From: Myxococcales bacterium
GTDB lineage: Bacteria > Myxococcota > Polyangia > HGW-17 > SLPX01
Direction of reading: 5' to 3'
NCBI GenBank assembly: GCA_007131745.1
Contig: SLPX01000046.1
Coordinates: 1-14,640 of the forward strand
DNA length: 14,640 nucleotides
In this document: piece after piece, positions 7,651-14,467 of the stretch
Position numbering within the stretch: position 1 is the first letter of the stretch
Layout: each line of letters starts with the position of its first letter
Translations under genes and position numbers: made by a program
The notes under the pieces: model-generated
What the model saw: the letters and a program-made list of their open reading frames with translations, nothing else
Told to the model about the DNA's origin: nothing
Databases searched by the model: none

Positions 7651-7833
7651 TCAACTCTTAGAACTATCGGTTTCTGCTTCTTTCTCTTTCTCTTCTTCGT
7701 CGTAGTCCACCCGGCACGCGGATGCAAAACCGATTCCTCACCCTCCGCCGGCGCGTGGTTTTATGTCGCTTCCCGCCCAGTACACCGCGGCGAAGAGAAT
7801 TCCGATCAGAAGTAGCAAAATAAGCAAATTCAT
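7651..7833 (-). CDS. Small single-span membrane protein, candidate selenoprotein with in-frame UGA
   Basis: The ATG at 7833 (minus) has AAAGGA 6 bases upstream and opens a very hydrophobic membrane segment (residues 2-19), followed by AGSDIKPRAGGG. A TGA follows at codon 32 (7738-7740). The same frame then continues for 28 codons (GIGFASACRVDY, then an acidic Glu/Lys-rich tail ending in TDSSKS) to a TGA at 7651-7653. Read as a stop, the product is a 31-residue membrane peptide (7738-7833). Read as selenocysteine, it is 60 residues with GGGUG followed by a Cys eight residues later. The second form resembles the layout of small selenoproteins such as eukaryotic SelK and SelS: one membrane span, then a Gly-rich segment ending in GGUG. 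A weak stem-loop can be drawn just after the UGA. The gene follows the lamin-tail gene on the same strand. A 28-codon open stretch alone is weak evidence, especially through a purine-rich tract. The small protein itself is likely, the recoding is a hypothesis. Confidence 0.4.
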
Positions 7834-7921
7834 GTCATTTCCTTTTGTTTCGTCCGGGTTTGCAACATGTTTTTTCCGGTTCAGTATATTTAGAGTCCCC
7901 CCGGGATCAAAAGGGTGCAAT

Positions 7922-8410
7922 TTATTTGCGTTTTTTTATAGATCCTTTCTTTTTTATCTTTGCAGTCGAAGACCGGGAATCCTTGGGCAGTGATTCTTTC
8001 GCCTCTTTCTTTTCTTCCTTTGTCCCCAAGCCATTTTCTTGTTCCGGGTCCCAGACGGCATGTGCGAGAAGAGCTTGGCCCCGAAGGATCCGGATCGATG
8101 TTTCCTGTTTAGTGATGTAGGGAACCTTGAGGAAAAGGAAATAGTTTTCGATTTCATCACCGGGTGCGGTTCCCTGCACGGTACTTCTGGGGTTCCCGGA
8201 AACGATTCGTTTCTTTTCTTTGGGATTCAATGCAAATCCCGGGTCAAGTTTAGCCACATTCTGATTCTTTTTTGAATGCTGGTGTCCTTTGGCTATTTCG
8301 CAGCCCCTGAGATTCAGCAGAACGTCTCCGATGTTTTCAACCACGATCCATTCGGTGTTCAATTCCTTGGGGTCTTCACTGGAATGAATCTCAATGATTT
8401 TGAGTGCCAT
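7922..8410 (-). CDS. Small lamin-tail-domain (LTD) protein
   Basis: A 162-residue protein without signal peptide or membrane segment. Residues 1-125 look like a lamin tail domain, an immunoglobulin-like beta fold: LKIIEIHS, then EWIVVENIGDVLLNLRGCEI (20-39), KLDPGFALNPKEKKRIVSG and a final strand ILRGQALLAHAVWDP. Bacterial LTDs are often in surface or nucleic-acid-associated proteins; the role here is unknown. The last 35 residues are highly charged and Lys-rich, ending in KKKGSIKKRK, which could contact nucleic acid or anionic surfaces. The ATG at 8410 has GGAGGA 4 bases upstream. The small membrane protein gene follows 88 bp downstream on the same strand. The domain call rests on motif recall rather than alignment. 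Confidence 0.65.
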   Translation of the reverse strand: MALKIIEIHSSEDPKELNTEWIVVENIGDVLLNLRGCEIAKGHQHSKKNQNVAKLDPGFALNPKEKKRIVSGNPRSTVQGTAPGDEIENYFLFLKVPYITKQETSIRILRGQALLAHAVWDPEQENGLGTKEEKKEAKESLPKDSRSSTAKIKKKGSIKKRK

Positions 8411-8508
8411 GATCTCCTCCGTATTTCAGGGCATCGGCTTTCTGGTCGGAAGCCTTCTTTTGTAGAAGTGGAATGATGCCATAAACGCAATTATGTTTCC
8501 AGTCGCTG

Positions 8509-8534
8509 TTGACATTCTCAAAGACCTGTATAAA
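8509..8534 (+). promoter_or_regulatory. Candidate promoter of the beta-propeller protein gene
   Basis: A perfect TTGACA (8509-8514) and TATAAA (8529-8534) are present, with a short 14-base spacer. If functional, the start of transcription is near 8541, just ahead of the ribosome binding site at 8554-8559. This placement supports the ATG at 8569 as the start rather than the in-frame TTG at 8509, which lies inside the -35 element. Confidence 0.4.
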
Positions 8535-8553
8535 TGTTCACGAAACGGTGAAT

Positions 8554-8559
8554 AAGGAG
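8554..8559 (+). promoter_or_regulatory. Ribosome binding site deciding the start at 8569
   Basis: AAGGAG, 9 bases before ATG 8569, where a signal peptide begins. The upstream TTG at 8509 has no comparable site. Confidence 0.6.
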
Positions 8560-8568
8560 TGTGCTTCC

Positions 8569-9753
8569 ATGAAATTGAAAGGGTTTTCAAGGTTTGCCTG
8601 CCTTTTTTATGTATTTTTTGTGTCTACGGCGTCCGTTGGGGCCGATCCCGCAACTGTGATTGAAGCTGACGGTGGATATATCGACAGCCATTTTGCAATT
8701 TGCCCTGATGGCAAGAGCATAGCTTATCTCAATGTGTTTACGGACCGGAAAGCCGATCTTGTAATAGGCGCTATATCGCCTAAAGGGTTCAAGGAAGAAA
8801 ACCGCGTCAACATAGCCGGGCATACAATAATGCCGGCCGGGATGACGTTTGCTCCCGACGGTAAGCATGTTTTAATCACGTGGGTTACGAGTCCGGCGGA
8901 TTCCGACAAGGATTTTTCGGGAGCGGTTTTTAATTTGTCGGGAAAACTCATCCAGAAGATAGGGCCGTTCAGGGATTATCGCTTCAGAGTGGAAGGTAAA
9001 AAGACTACCTTGATAACATACAGTGAAAGACCTGCCAGGGGATCAATATCCATTACCGTGACGGTGTATGGATACCCGCAGATCCGCGTGCTCGCACAAC
9101 ACAGGCTGACAACGGATCAAACCAGGCGGCTGAAGAACCCCAACATGGAGGTGCTTTATTTCAGGGATGATTATCTCAAGGCTGTAGGCAGGATAGCAGG
9201 CCGCTACGATCCAGAGGCCGATATCCGTCTTCCGGACAGGGAGGCGGTGTATGACCTTACCCAGGGAAAGGTTGTTTCTGAGACTCCGATAAAAGAAGCA
9301 GTAGAGTGGGAGAGGACAAGAAGATTCAGGGAGAACCATCCTCCTTTCGAGCCCCATTTATATTTTGCGGGGGCGGCTGAAGACATGAAATTGATGCTGA
9401 TGCGGACGGATGACGTGCGTGTTGAAATTCCTTTGCCGGTGGAGCTCGCCCGATACAGGCCGGAATCACTTATGCAAAGAGTAATCGACCGGGATAGTGT
9501 TCTCTTGGGCTTGACGGTTGATCCGCAGAACCCGGTAATACTGAAACAAAGAAGATCCGAGCCGGAGCAAATGCATCTCTATTATGTGAATTACAGCGGC
9601 AAACCAAGGGTGAAAAGAATTTCAAGTTTGGATTCTGAAGATCACAATGTGCAATGGAGATTTGGTCAGGGTTTTCTTGCCGTGATGCGGCTTCACAAAC
9701 GATGGGGCCTGGGTGCAAAAACAATTCAAATTCACCGAGTTCAGTTGCCTTAG
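8569..9753 (+). CDS. Exported beta-propeller-like protein (PD40-type repeats)
   Basis: A predicted periplasmic or secreted protein of 394 residues. The N-terminus has a positively charged start (MKLKGFSR), a hydrophobic core and a likely signal peptidase I site after VGA (residues 23-25). The early mature region holds two PD40/WD40-like blades: AICPDGKSIAYL and TFAPDGKHVLITW, of the type seen in TolB and similar proteins. Later segments continue the beta-strand pattern, with basic stretches. No catalytic motif is recognised. The ribosome binding site at 8554-8559 and promoter at 8509-8534 define the start. The gene is divergent from the lamin-tail gene and its TAG stop overlaps the stop codon of udk on the other strand. 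The specific role is unknown. Confidence 0.7.
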   Translation: MKLKGFSRFACLFYVFFVSTASVGADPATVIEADGGYIDSHFAICPDGKSIAYLNVFTDRKADLVIGAISPKGFKEENRVNIAGHTIMPAGMTFAPDGKHVLITWVTSPADSDKDFSGAVFNLSGKLIQKIGPFRDYRFRVEGKKTTLITYSERPARGSISITVTVYGYPQIRVLAQHRLTTDQTRRLKNPNMEVLYFRDDYLKAVGRIAGRYDPEADIRLPDREAVYDLTQGKVVSETPIKEAVEWERTRRFRENHPPFEPHLYFAGAAEDMKLMLMRTDDVRVEIPLPVELARYRPESLMQRVIDRDSVLLGLTVDPQNPVILKQRRSEPEQMHLYYVNYSGKPRVKRISSLDSEDHNVQWRFGQGFLAVMRLHKRWGLGAKTIQIHRVQLP

Positions 9754-10385
9754 AATTCTTTGTCTTTCATTTCTATGTGCCGCAGCAGGCTGCTTACCAC
9801 CATGTCAAGGGCGATCGTGTTGCGGCCCCCCTCGGGAATGATTATGTCCGCCCATCGTTTCGACGGTTCCACGAATTGCAGATGCATGGGGCGGACTGTT
9901 TCGTAGTACTGGTTTCTTACGGACATGAAATCCCGCCCGCGTTCATTAAGGTCCCGGCGGATTCTGCGAAAGACCCTTATGTCCGCGTCGGTGTCGACGA
10001 AGATCTTGATGTTCAATTCTTTCCGAACGTCGGGATCGGCGAGTATCAAAATTCCTTCAAGAAGTACTATGGGTGCGGGAGGGATGAAAACCGTTTCAGG
10101 CTTACGGGAATGAGTTGTAAAATCGTATAAAGGTTTTTCCACTCCTTTGTTCTGTTTCAGGTTTTTGAGATGGTGGATTAGAAGCTCATTTTCCAATGCG
10201 TTAGGATGATCATAGTTGACTTTAAGTCGTTGCTTTGGACTCAGGTGAGATTGGTCTCGGTAATAAGAATCGTGATCCAGAAGTACTACATCTTCATGAG
10301 GAAGCGAAGCAGCGATTTTGTTTGCCACCGTGGTTTTGCCTGAACCGGTTCCACCGGCGATTCCTATTGTCAGGACATTATGCAT
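9750..10385 (-). CDS. udk: Uridine kinase
   Basis: A cytoplasmic pyrimidine salvage enzyme that phosphorylates uridine and cytidine with a nucleoside triphosphate. The product is 211 residues, the usual length. The P-loop is GGTGSGKT (11-18). DHDSYYRD (37-44), YDHPNALE (58-65), YDFTTHSR (87-94), LLEGILIL (108-115) and RRIRRDLNERGRD are the family's conserved blocks. The ATG at 10385 is chosen over the GTG three codons upstream because AAGGTGG lies 5 bases before it. Its stop codon TAA (9750-9752, minus) overlaps the TAG of the convergent beta-propeller gene. The gene is divergent from the tandem kinase gene. Confidence 0.95.
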   Translation of the reverse strand: MHNVLTIGIAGGTGSGKTTVANKIAASLPHEDVVLLDHDSYYRDQSHLSPKQRLKVNYDHPNALENELLIHHLKNLKQNKGVEKPLYDFTTHSRKPETVFIPPAPIVLLEGILILADPDVRKELNIKIFVDTDADIRVFRRIRRDLNERGRDFMSVRNQYYETVRPMHLQFVEPSKRWADIIIPEGGRNTIALDMVVSSLLRHIEMKDKEF

Positions 10386-10390
10386 CAAGA

Positions 10391-10397
10391 CCACCTT
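10391..10397 (-). promoter_or_regulatory. Ribosome binding site of udk, choosing the ATG at 10385
   Basis: AAGGTGG on the minus strand, 5 bases before the ATG at 10385. A GTG at 10394 overlaps this site and so is unlikely to be the start. Confidence 0.6.
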
Positions 10398-10405
10398 TTT
10401 CGCCC

Positions 10406-10433
10406 ATGATCACGATTCGGTTTCTGCTGTCAA
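10406..10433 (-). promoter_or_regulatory. Candidate sigma-70 promoter of udk
   Basis: On the minus strand a perfect TTGACA (10428-10433) and GATCAT (10406-10411) are 16 bases apart. Transcription would start near 10400, just before the ribosome binding site. The -35 lies within a 5-bp inverted repeat (CTGCT-GTCA-AGCAG on the plus strand, 10424-10437), which could be a regulator site. Confidence 0.4.
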
Positions 10434-10560
10434 GCAGTTGTGCAAAGAAACTTTGAGACAACTATTGCTCATTGAGAATATACAGACTAAACTCGCCATT
10501 CTAAAGAAGAGTGATGGGTCGGCCCCACCCTTTTTATCGCCTTCTGAACTGGTCGTGATC

Positions 10561-12639
10561 ATGGAAATTCAACAAGCGGACGCAATGATCGGAAGGGTCA
10601 TAGACGGTAAGTACAGAATACTTTCCCGCCTGGACTCTACGGGGAAAGCCTTTGTTTTTGAGGCTGAGCAATTACATGTAAAAAGGATAGTGGCGCTCAA
10701 GGTGGCTCGCAGAAAGCTTTCAGGTGCAGAGCCTTCTTTCGAGCGATTGTCCAGAATCGCACGAATGACGGGTAAGGTCCAGCACCCGAATGTGGCCGCT
10801 GTTTTCGACGTGGGAGCGGATCATGAAGGACATGTTTACTTGGCGATGGAAATGTGTCCGGGAATTGATTTAAGACGTAGGGTGGCGATAAATGGACATT
10901 TTTCCGCTGAAAAAACGGTTGAGATAGGAATTCAAATTCTGGACGGCCTCGCGGCCGCGCATTCACAGGAAGTTGTTCACGGTATATTGATACCGGAATA
11001 TGTGATGATCAGAGATGGTTTTTCCGGTGAAGAAACGAACGTTGCCAAGGTCAAGCTTGTAGGTTTCGGCTTGTATGAATGTGACATGGGAGAACCTTCC
11101 GGCAGTTCTATTGGAGGAAGCGCTCAAGGAGAAAATCGCTCCGATTTCCTGGCGCCGGAGGTCATTTATGGAGAACCGCCGAGTCATCGGAGCGATCTTT
11201 ATTCCGCTGCGGCGCTGATCTTTTACGCTTTGACCGGACAAATGCCTTGGGAAAAAGGAGCACTGGATTTAAAGGAAGCTCGCAGGTGGTATGAGCATCG
11301 GGTTCGATTCTTTATTGAAAAAATTACCGGGTCTGATCGGATGGTGGGGTTTTTCAGCACCGGGTTGGCTCCTGAACCTCAAGACCGATTCGAGTCGGCC
11401 GGCCGGATGAAGGATGCGCTGAAAAACCATTTTTCGGGACGCAAGAGCGAGCACTTCTACGTTACCCGCAGGGAAGAGGTTTTGGGTTCGTTCAGGTTGG
11501 TCAGAATGTTGGCGAGAGGGGGAATGGGTGAAGTGCATCTCGCGATGAATGATTCGAGCATGGGTCGGTCGAGTGCTCTGGTGCTTAAGACTATCAGACA
11601 CGATCTCACCGGGGGAAGGGAGTTTTTGGATCTTTTCATGGAAGAGGTCGGATTGACAAGTCGCCTGTCTCATCCAAACCTGGTGAAAGTTTACGAAGCC
11701 GGCCGGATCGAAGGCCGTTATTATATGACGCTGGAATATGTGGTGGGCAAAGATCTTCGACGCATATTGGAAAGATCCAGGACCGACAATTTGCCGGTGC
11801 CTGTTGAAGTGGCGGTGTTCATAATAAGGGAACTCTGCGAGGGGCTTGCTTATATACATAGAATTCAGACACCCTCCGGAACCGGATTGGTGCACGCTGA
11901 TGTGAGTCCGTCGAACGTGCTGGTTTCTTTTGAAGGGGCCGTCAAAATTATAGATTTCGGTCTTGCGCGATGGATAGGGTTGTCGGGTGAAGCCGAAGAA
12001 GCGGTTAAGCTCGGCAAGCGGAGTTATCTTGCACCTGAACAGCTCAAAGGGGAAGGGTTGGATGTGAGAACGGATATTTACGCGGCCGGTCTCTTGTTGT
12101 TCGAGCTGTTGACCCGAACCAGGTATCAAGAGCCTGTAAATGCCGAAGAGAAACATGGTCACTCCGAAATGAAAGCAGCCTCATTGGATGCGTCTGGAAT
12201 GCGGGGCGATCTTGCAAAAATTTTGAAGAAAGCGCTTTCCCCGGAGAAAGAGAAACGATACGCTAAAATAGCCGCCATGAGAGATGATCTTTCAGAAGTT
12301 CTTGCTTTTTTGAAACCAAGAATGAGCAGGGATCTCCCTGCTAAGTATTTGAGAGAGTTGTTTCCGTCGGAATACAAGACCGAGACACAAATGAGCCAGG
12401 CCCTTTTTTCAAAGCCGCCCCAAGCTGTTTCGGAAACAGCTTTGACCCATCCGGACAAAGATTCCAGTGTGAAAACAGTTGATTTGTCATTGTCGGAAAT
12501 AAGAGCGCTGAGGGATTCCTTTGCCACGAACTCGATAGAGTGTAATGGTGCCTCCGGCGCGCGTGGTAAAGAGGAAGGAACGGATACTGATCCGATGATC
12601 AAGAAGGCGGTTCGGCCTGATTTTGGATCTCAACGGTAA
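10561..12639 (+). CDS. Tandem Hanks-type Ser/Thr protein: pseudokinase followed by kinase
   Basis: A cytoplasmic protein of 692 residues with two kinase folds and no membrane segment. Domain 1 (about 15-292) keeps the VALK lysine (K47) and LAPE (197-200) but lacks the Gly-rich loop. Its catalytic loop reads HGILIPEYV in place of HRDLKPENV, and its DFG is GFG (168-170), so the catalytic and Mg-binding aspartates are gone: a pseudokinase. Domain 2 (about 309-577) has LARGGMGEVHLA (317-328), K343, HADVSPSNVLV (445-455) with D447 and N452, DFG (465-467) and APEQ (491-494), so it should be active. The HRD arginine is Ala, a non-RD type. The last 115 residues are charged and of low complexity. The start is uncertain: ATG 10561 has no good ribosome binding site, ATG 10585 is an alternative, and the frame is open back to 10318 over udk. 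Confidence 0.85.
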   Translation: MEIQQADAMIGRVIDGKYRILSRLDSTGKAFVFEAEQLHVKRIVALKVARRKLSGAEPSFERLSRIARMTGKVQHPNVAAVFDVGADHEGHVYLAMEMCPGIDLRRRVAINGHFSAEKTVEIGIQILDGLAAAHSQEVVHGILIPEYVMIRDGFSGEETNVAKVKLVGFGLYECDMGEPSGSSIGGSAQGENRSDFLAPEVIYGEPPSHRSDLYSAAALIFYALTGQMPWEKGALDLKEARRWYEHRVRFFIEKITGSDRMVGFFSTGLAPEPQDRFESAGRMKDALKNHFSGRKSEHFYVTRREEVLGSFRLVRMLARGGMGEVHLAMNDSSMGRSSALVLKTIRHDLTGGREFLDLFMEEVGLTSRLSHPNLVKVYEAGRIEGRYYMTLEYVVGKDLRRILERSRTDNLPVPVEVAVFIIRELCEGLAYIHRIQTPSGTGLVHADVSPSNVLVSFEGAVKIIDFGLARWIGLSGEAEEAVKLGKRSYLAPEQLKGEGLDVRTDIYAAGLLLFELLTRTRYQEPVNAEEKHGHSEMKAASLDASGMRGDLAKILKKALSPEKEKRYAKIAAMRDDLSEVLAFLKPRMSRDLPAKYLRELFPSEYKTETQMSQALFSKPPQAVSETALTHPDKDSSVKTVDLSLSEIRALRDSFATNSIECNGASGARGKEEGTDTDPMIKKAVRPDFGSQR
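12422..12442 (+). other. Perfect 9-bp hairpin inside the kinase gene
   Basis: AAGCTGTTT-CGG-AAACAGCTT folds into a 9-bp stem with a 3-base loop in the region coding for the kinase C-terminal tail. It is followed by only three T in mixed sequence (TTTG), so it is not a convincing terminator. It could be an mRNA structure or chance. Confidence 0.4.
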
Positions 12640-12859
12640 CCCATTCAAGAGACAGGGTGTTTTGAAATATTCTTATGATCCCGATTTTTTCAAGGAAAGG
12701 AAACTTTATCAGTTGAAACATACATGTGAGTGGTGTGCTTTTTTTCATTCCAAAACCGGCAAGTGCAGACATTTCTGGCCCAACAGCGACCACCTGGAAG
12801 ATTTCTACGAAAATAATCCGGGAGATATTGTTTTCTGCAAAGAATTCGAATTTCCTTGA
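12623..12859 (+). CDS. Small four-cysteine protein, unknown function
   Basis: A 78-residue soluble protein with cysteines at 35, 38, 48 and 72 in the pattern C-x2-C-x9-C-x23-C, within CEWCAFFHSKTGKCRHFWP and ending in FCKEFEFP. The spacing suggests a zinc or iron-sulfur site; His50 and other residues could contribute. I recall similar small uncharacterised proteins with a CxxC and a C-terminal FCKEFE in related bacteria, but cannot verify this. The start is uncertain: TTG 12623 overlaps the kinase gene by 17 bases and has only a distant AAGGCGG, while TTG 12662 has a close AGGG. Neither start is an ATG. It follows the kinase gene on the same strand, so co-transcription is likely. The stop TGA is at 12857-12859, seven bases from the end of the convergent small membrane protein gene. 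Confidence 0.65.
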   Translation: MDLNGNPFKRQGVLKYSYDPDFFKERKLYQLKHTCEWCAFFHSKTGKCRHFWPNSDHLEDFYENNPGDIVFCKEFEFP

Positions 12860-12865
12860 TGGTTT

Positions 12866-13042
12866 TTAAAGAAATCCCGGTACGAACCACAAGACACCTC
12901 CCAGGATCAGGAAACCTATTCCAAGAGGAGCCATCAAATTACCGAGGAGATCGATAGGTCGTCTACGATTGTAGCTTGCCCATATACCCCAACTTGAGGC
13001 CCATAGACCGAAAAGAAAAAGAAAAAAACCCAAGATTCTCAT
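12866..13042 (-). CDS. 58-residue membrane protein with two predicted spans
   Basis: The frame starts at ATG 13042 (minus) and encodes 58 residues. A first hydrophobic segment (3-22, starting ILGFFLFLFGLW), a basic loop YNRRRPIDLLG (24-34) and a second segment (36-55) ending in LWFVPGFL give the pattern of a hairpin membrane protein with the basic loop inside. The composition is clearly membrane-protein-like over its whole length. There is no Shine-Dalgarno; a promoter lies so close that the mRNA would begin at or next to the ATG. The gene is convergent with the four-cysteine protein gene (6 bp between stops) and divergent from the C45-like gene. No function is known to me. Confidence 0.6.
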   Translation of the reverse strand: MRILGFFLFLFGLWASSWGIWASYNRRRPIDLLGNLMAPLGIGFLILGGVLWFVPGFL

Positions 13043-13049
13043 GTGAGAA

Positions 13050-13078
13050 ATGATAACATGTAGAGCACAAACAGTGAA
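13050..13078 (-). promoter_or_regulatory. Promoter giving a likely leaderless mRNA for the 58-residue membrane protein
   Basis: On the minus strand TTCACT (13073-13078) and TATCAT (13050-13055) are 17 bases apart. The A of ATG at 13042 lies 8 bases after the -10 element, which is the expected start of transcription. The lack of a ribosome binding site upstream of this ATG agrees with leaderless translation. Confidence 0.45.
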
Positions 13079-13166
13079 GCCTATGGCATCAAAAAGGAAT
13101 TAACTACGTGGTTCGATCAATAGAGTTCCGTGTGTTTTATGAAAGTTTCGATTTAGGGAGAGAAAT

Positions 13167-14429
13167 ATGATTAATTGCACGGCCTGGAAGACAATGGTTT
13201 TGGCGGGAATCATTGCTTGTCTGGGATGTTCATCTGAAAAACCCGCTGGAACATTGGAACAACGCGGGCACATAAAGTTGGTGAGGCTCTACGGTACGCC
13301 TTATGAGATGGGTTATCAGCATGGCAGTCTTCTTCGGCAAGAGATTCTGGAAGGCGCTGAATTCATAGAAAACAGTGCACTTTGGATACTTATGGATTGG
13401 GCGGTGTACGCCGGATTCCTGGATCGAGCGTGGAAATATTCTTACGATGATGTGATTGACGAATGCAGGGGCATCGAAGACGCTGTCCCGGGAGGGATCA
13501 CGGCTGATCAGTGTCTGGTTTTGGCTTATGGAGAGGTTATAGTTGAGTTTTTCGACGGAGGACACGCTGTTTCGTGCAGTCAATTTGCAGCAGCAGGGGC
13601 TGCTACCAAGGACGGAAAGCTTCTGCACGGAAGAAACCTTGATTGGGAAGCGCTTTCTTTTATAGAAGAGAACCCGGTTGTTTTTTACAGGGAACCAAGG
13701 GGTAAACTGGCCTATTTAAGCTTGGGATTCCCTGGAAATGTTGCGCCCTATTCGGGAATGAACGAGGCGGGAATATCTGTTGCCTCGAATGAGGCCACCG
13801 CCGTGTCTGATGTAAGTCCCGACGGCCGCGGGCATGTACAAATGATTAGGCAGATATTGAGCCATGCGACTACACTCGAAGAGGCGGAAGCTTTCTTGCG
13901 GGCACAGACACACACTACAGCCGAAATCCTGATGGTCTCGGATGCTGTCGCACGCAAGGCGGCGGTGTTTGAAATGACGGCTTCTAAAATGGGAGTTCGA
14001 TATTTGAACTCGGATGAGATTGTATACACAACGAATCATTTTGAAGAACCGTCCATGGCCGGGGAGAGTATCGAAGTCGGACCCGGAGACAGTTCATGGA
14101 ATCGCTATTTGCGTTTAGAACAGATTCTTGAGCCTGGAGGCGATGACAGCCTGTACGGTTTGTTGGACATTGAAAATGCCATCGCTGTTTTAAGAGACAC
14201 TTACAATCCGCACACAGGAGTAACACACCCGCCGGACCTGGCAGATGGTGGCGGCTCCATCGCAAACAACGGCAATCTTCAATCCGTTGTTTTTTCCGCA
14301 GCGCAAGGTGTGATGTATGTAGGAGTCGGGCGGGTTCCAGCTGTAACGAATGAATTCATGAGATTCAGTTTCGAGCAGGCCAGAGCGGGAGTCGGCGCTC
14401 ATCCAGGGTTTCCGGAAATAATTCCCTAA
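13167..14429 (+). CDS. C45-like Ntn hydrolase (acyltransferase/amidohydrolase), lipoprotein
   Basis: A predicted lipoprotein of 420 residues resembling the C45 peptidase / acyl-CoA:6-aminopenicillanate acyltransferase family, which are Ntn hydrolases acting on linear amide bonds. After a signal segment with Cys at 18 and 21 (IIACLGCSSE; either could be lipidated), the mature part begins with a family-like motif, GTPYEMGYQHG (43-53). The likely nucleophile is Cys137 in AVSCSQFAAAG, followed by KLLHGRNLDW (151-160) with Arg156, Asn157 and Asp159, and SGMNEAGISVASNE. In this family the nucleophile is normally exposed by autocleavage just before the Cys, so a cut after Ser136 is expected. The ATG has AGGGAGAG 5 bases upstream. 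A partial acyl-CoA synthetase gene follows 38 bp downstream. The substrate is not known; the penicillin link is only the family name. Confidence 0.8.
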   Translation: MINCTAWKTMVLAGIIACLGCSSEKPAGTLEQRGHIKLVRLYGTPYEMGYQHGSLLRQEILEGAEFIENSALWILMDWAVYAGFLDRAWKYSYDDVIDECRGIEDAVPGGITADQCLVLAYGEVIVEFFDGGHAVSCSQFAAAGAATKDGKLLHGRNLDWEALSFIEENPVVFYREPRGKLAYLSLGFPGNVAPYSGMNEAGISVASNEATAVSDVSPDGRGHVQMIRQILSHATTLEEAEAFLRAQTHTTAEILMVSDAVARKAAVFEMTASKMGVRYLNSDEIVYTTNHFEEPSMAGESIEVGPGDSSWNRYLRLEQILEPGGDDSLYGLLDIENAIAVLRDTYNPHTGVTHPPDLADGGGSIANNGNLQSVVFSAAQGVMYVGVGRVPAVTNEFMRFSFEQARAGVGAHPGFPEIIP

Positions 14430-14449
14430 GCATCAAAACGTTTTGCTGC
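14430..14449. promoter_or_regulatory. Near-perfect 20-bp palindrome between two genes
   Basis: GCATCAAAACGTTTTGCTGC has nine of ten pairs in a palindrome centred on AACGTT, directly after the stop of the C45-like gene and ahead of the acyl-CoA synthetase start. With no loop and no T-tract it resembles a dimeric regulator site rather than a terminator. It may be chance. Confidence 0.35.
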
Positions 14450-14467
14450 AAGTTTATGAGAGAAAAA

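Noticed and set aside
7672..7700. Pyrimidine-rich tract as a terminator or simple repeat
   Set aside because: No stem precedes it, and it is explained as the antisense of the Glu/Lys-rich codons in the minus-strand readthrough frame.
7642..7800. Open frame after the nhaC TGA stop
   Set aside because: It is the antisense of the small membrane protein gene, NhaC has its normal length at the TGA, and the extension has no family-like content.
10318..10560. 81-codon upstream extension of the tandem kinase frame
   Set aside because: It runs antisense to the N-terminal coding region of udk, has no kinase-like content and no ribosome binding site, and the kinase fold begins after 10561.
12857..12990. 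Open frame after the TGA stop of the four-cysteine protein
   Set aside because: It is antisense to the 58-residue membrane protein; the peptide is hydrophilic and without recognisable features. It shows that open frames after UGA occur here by chance.
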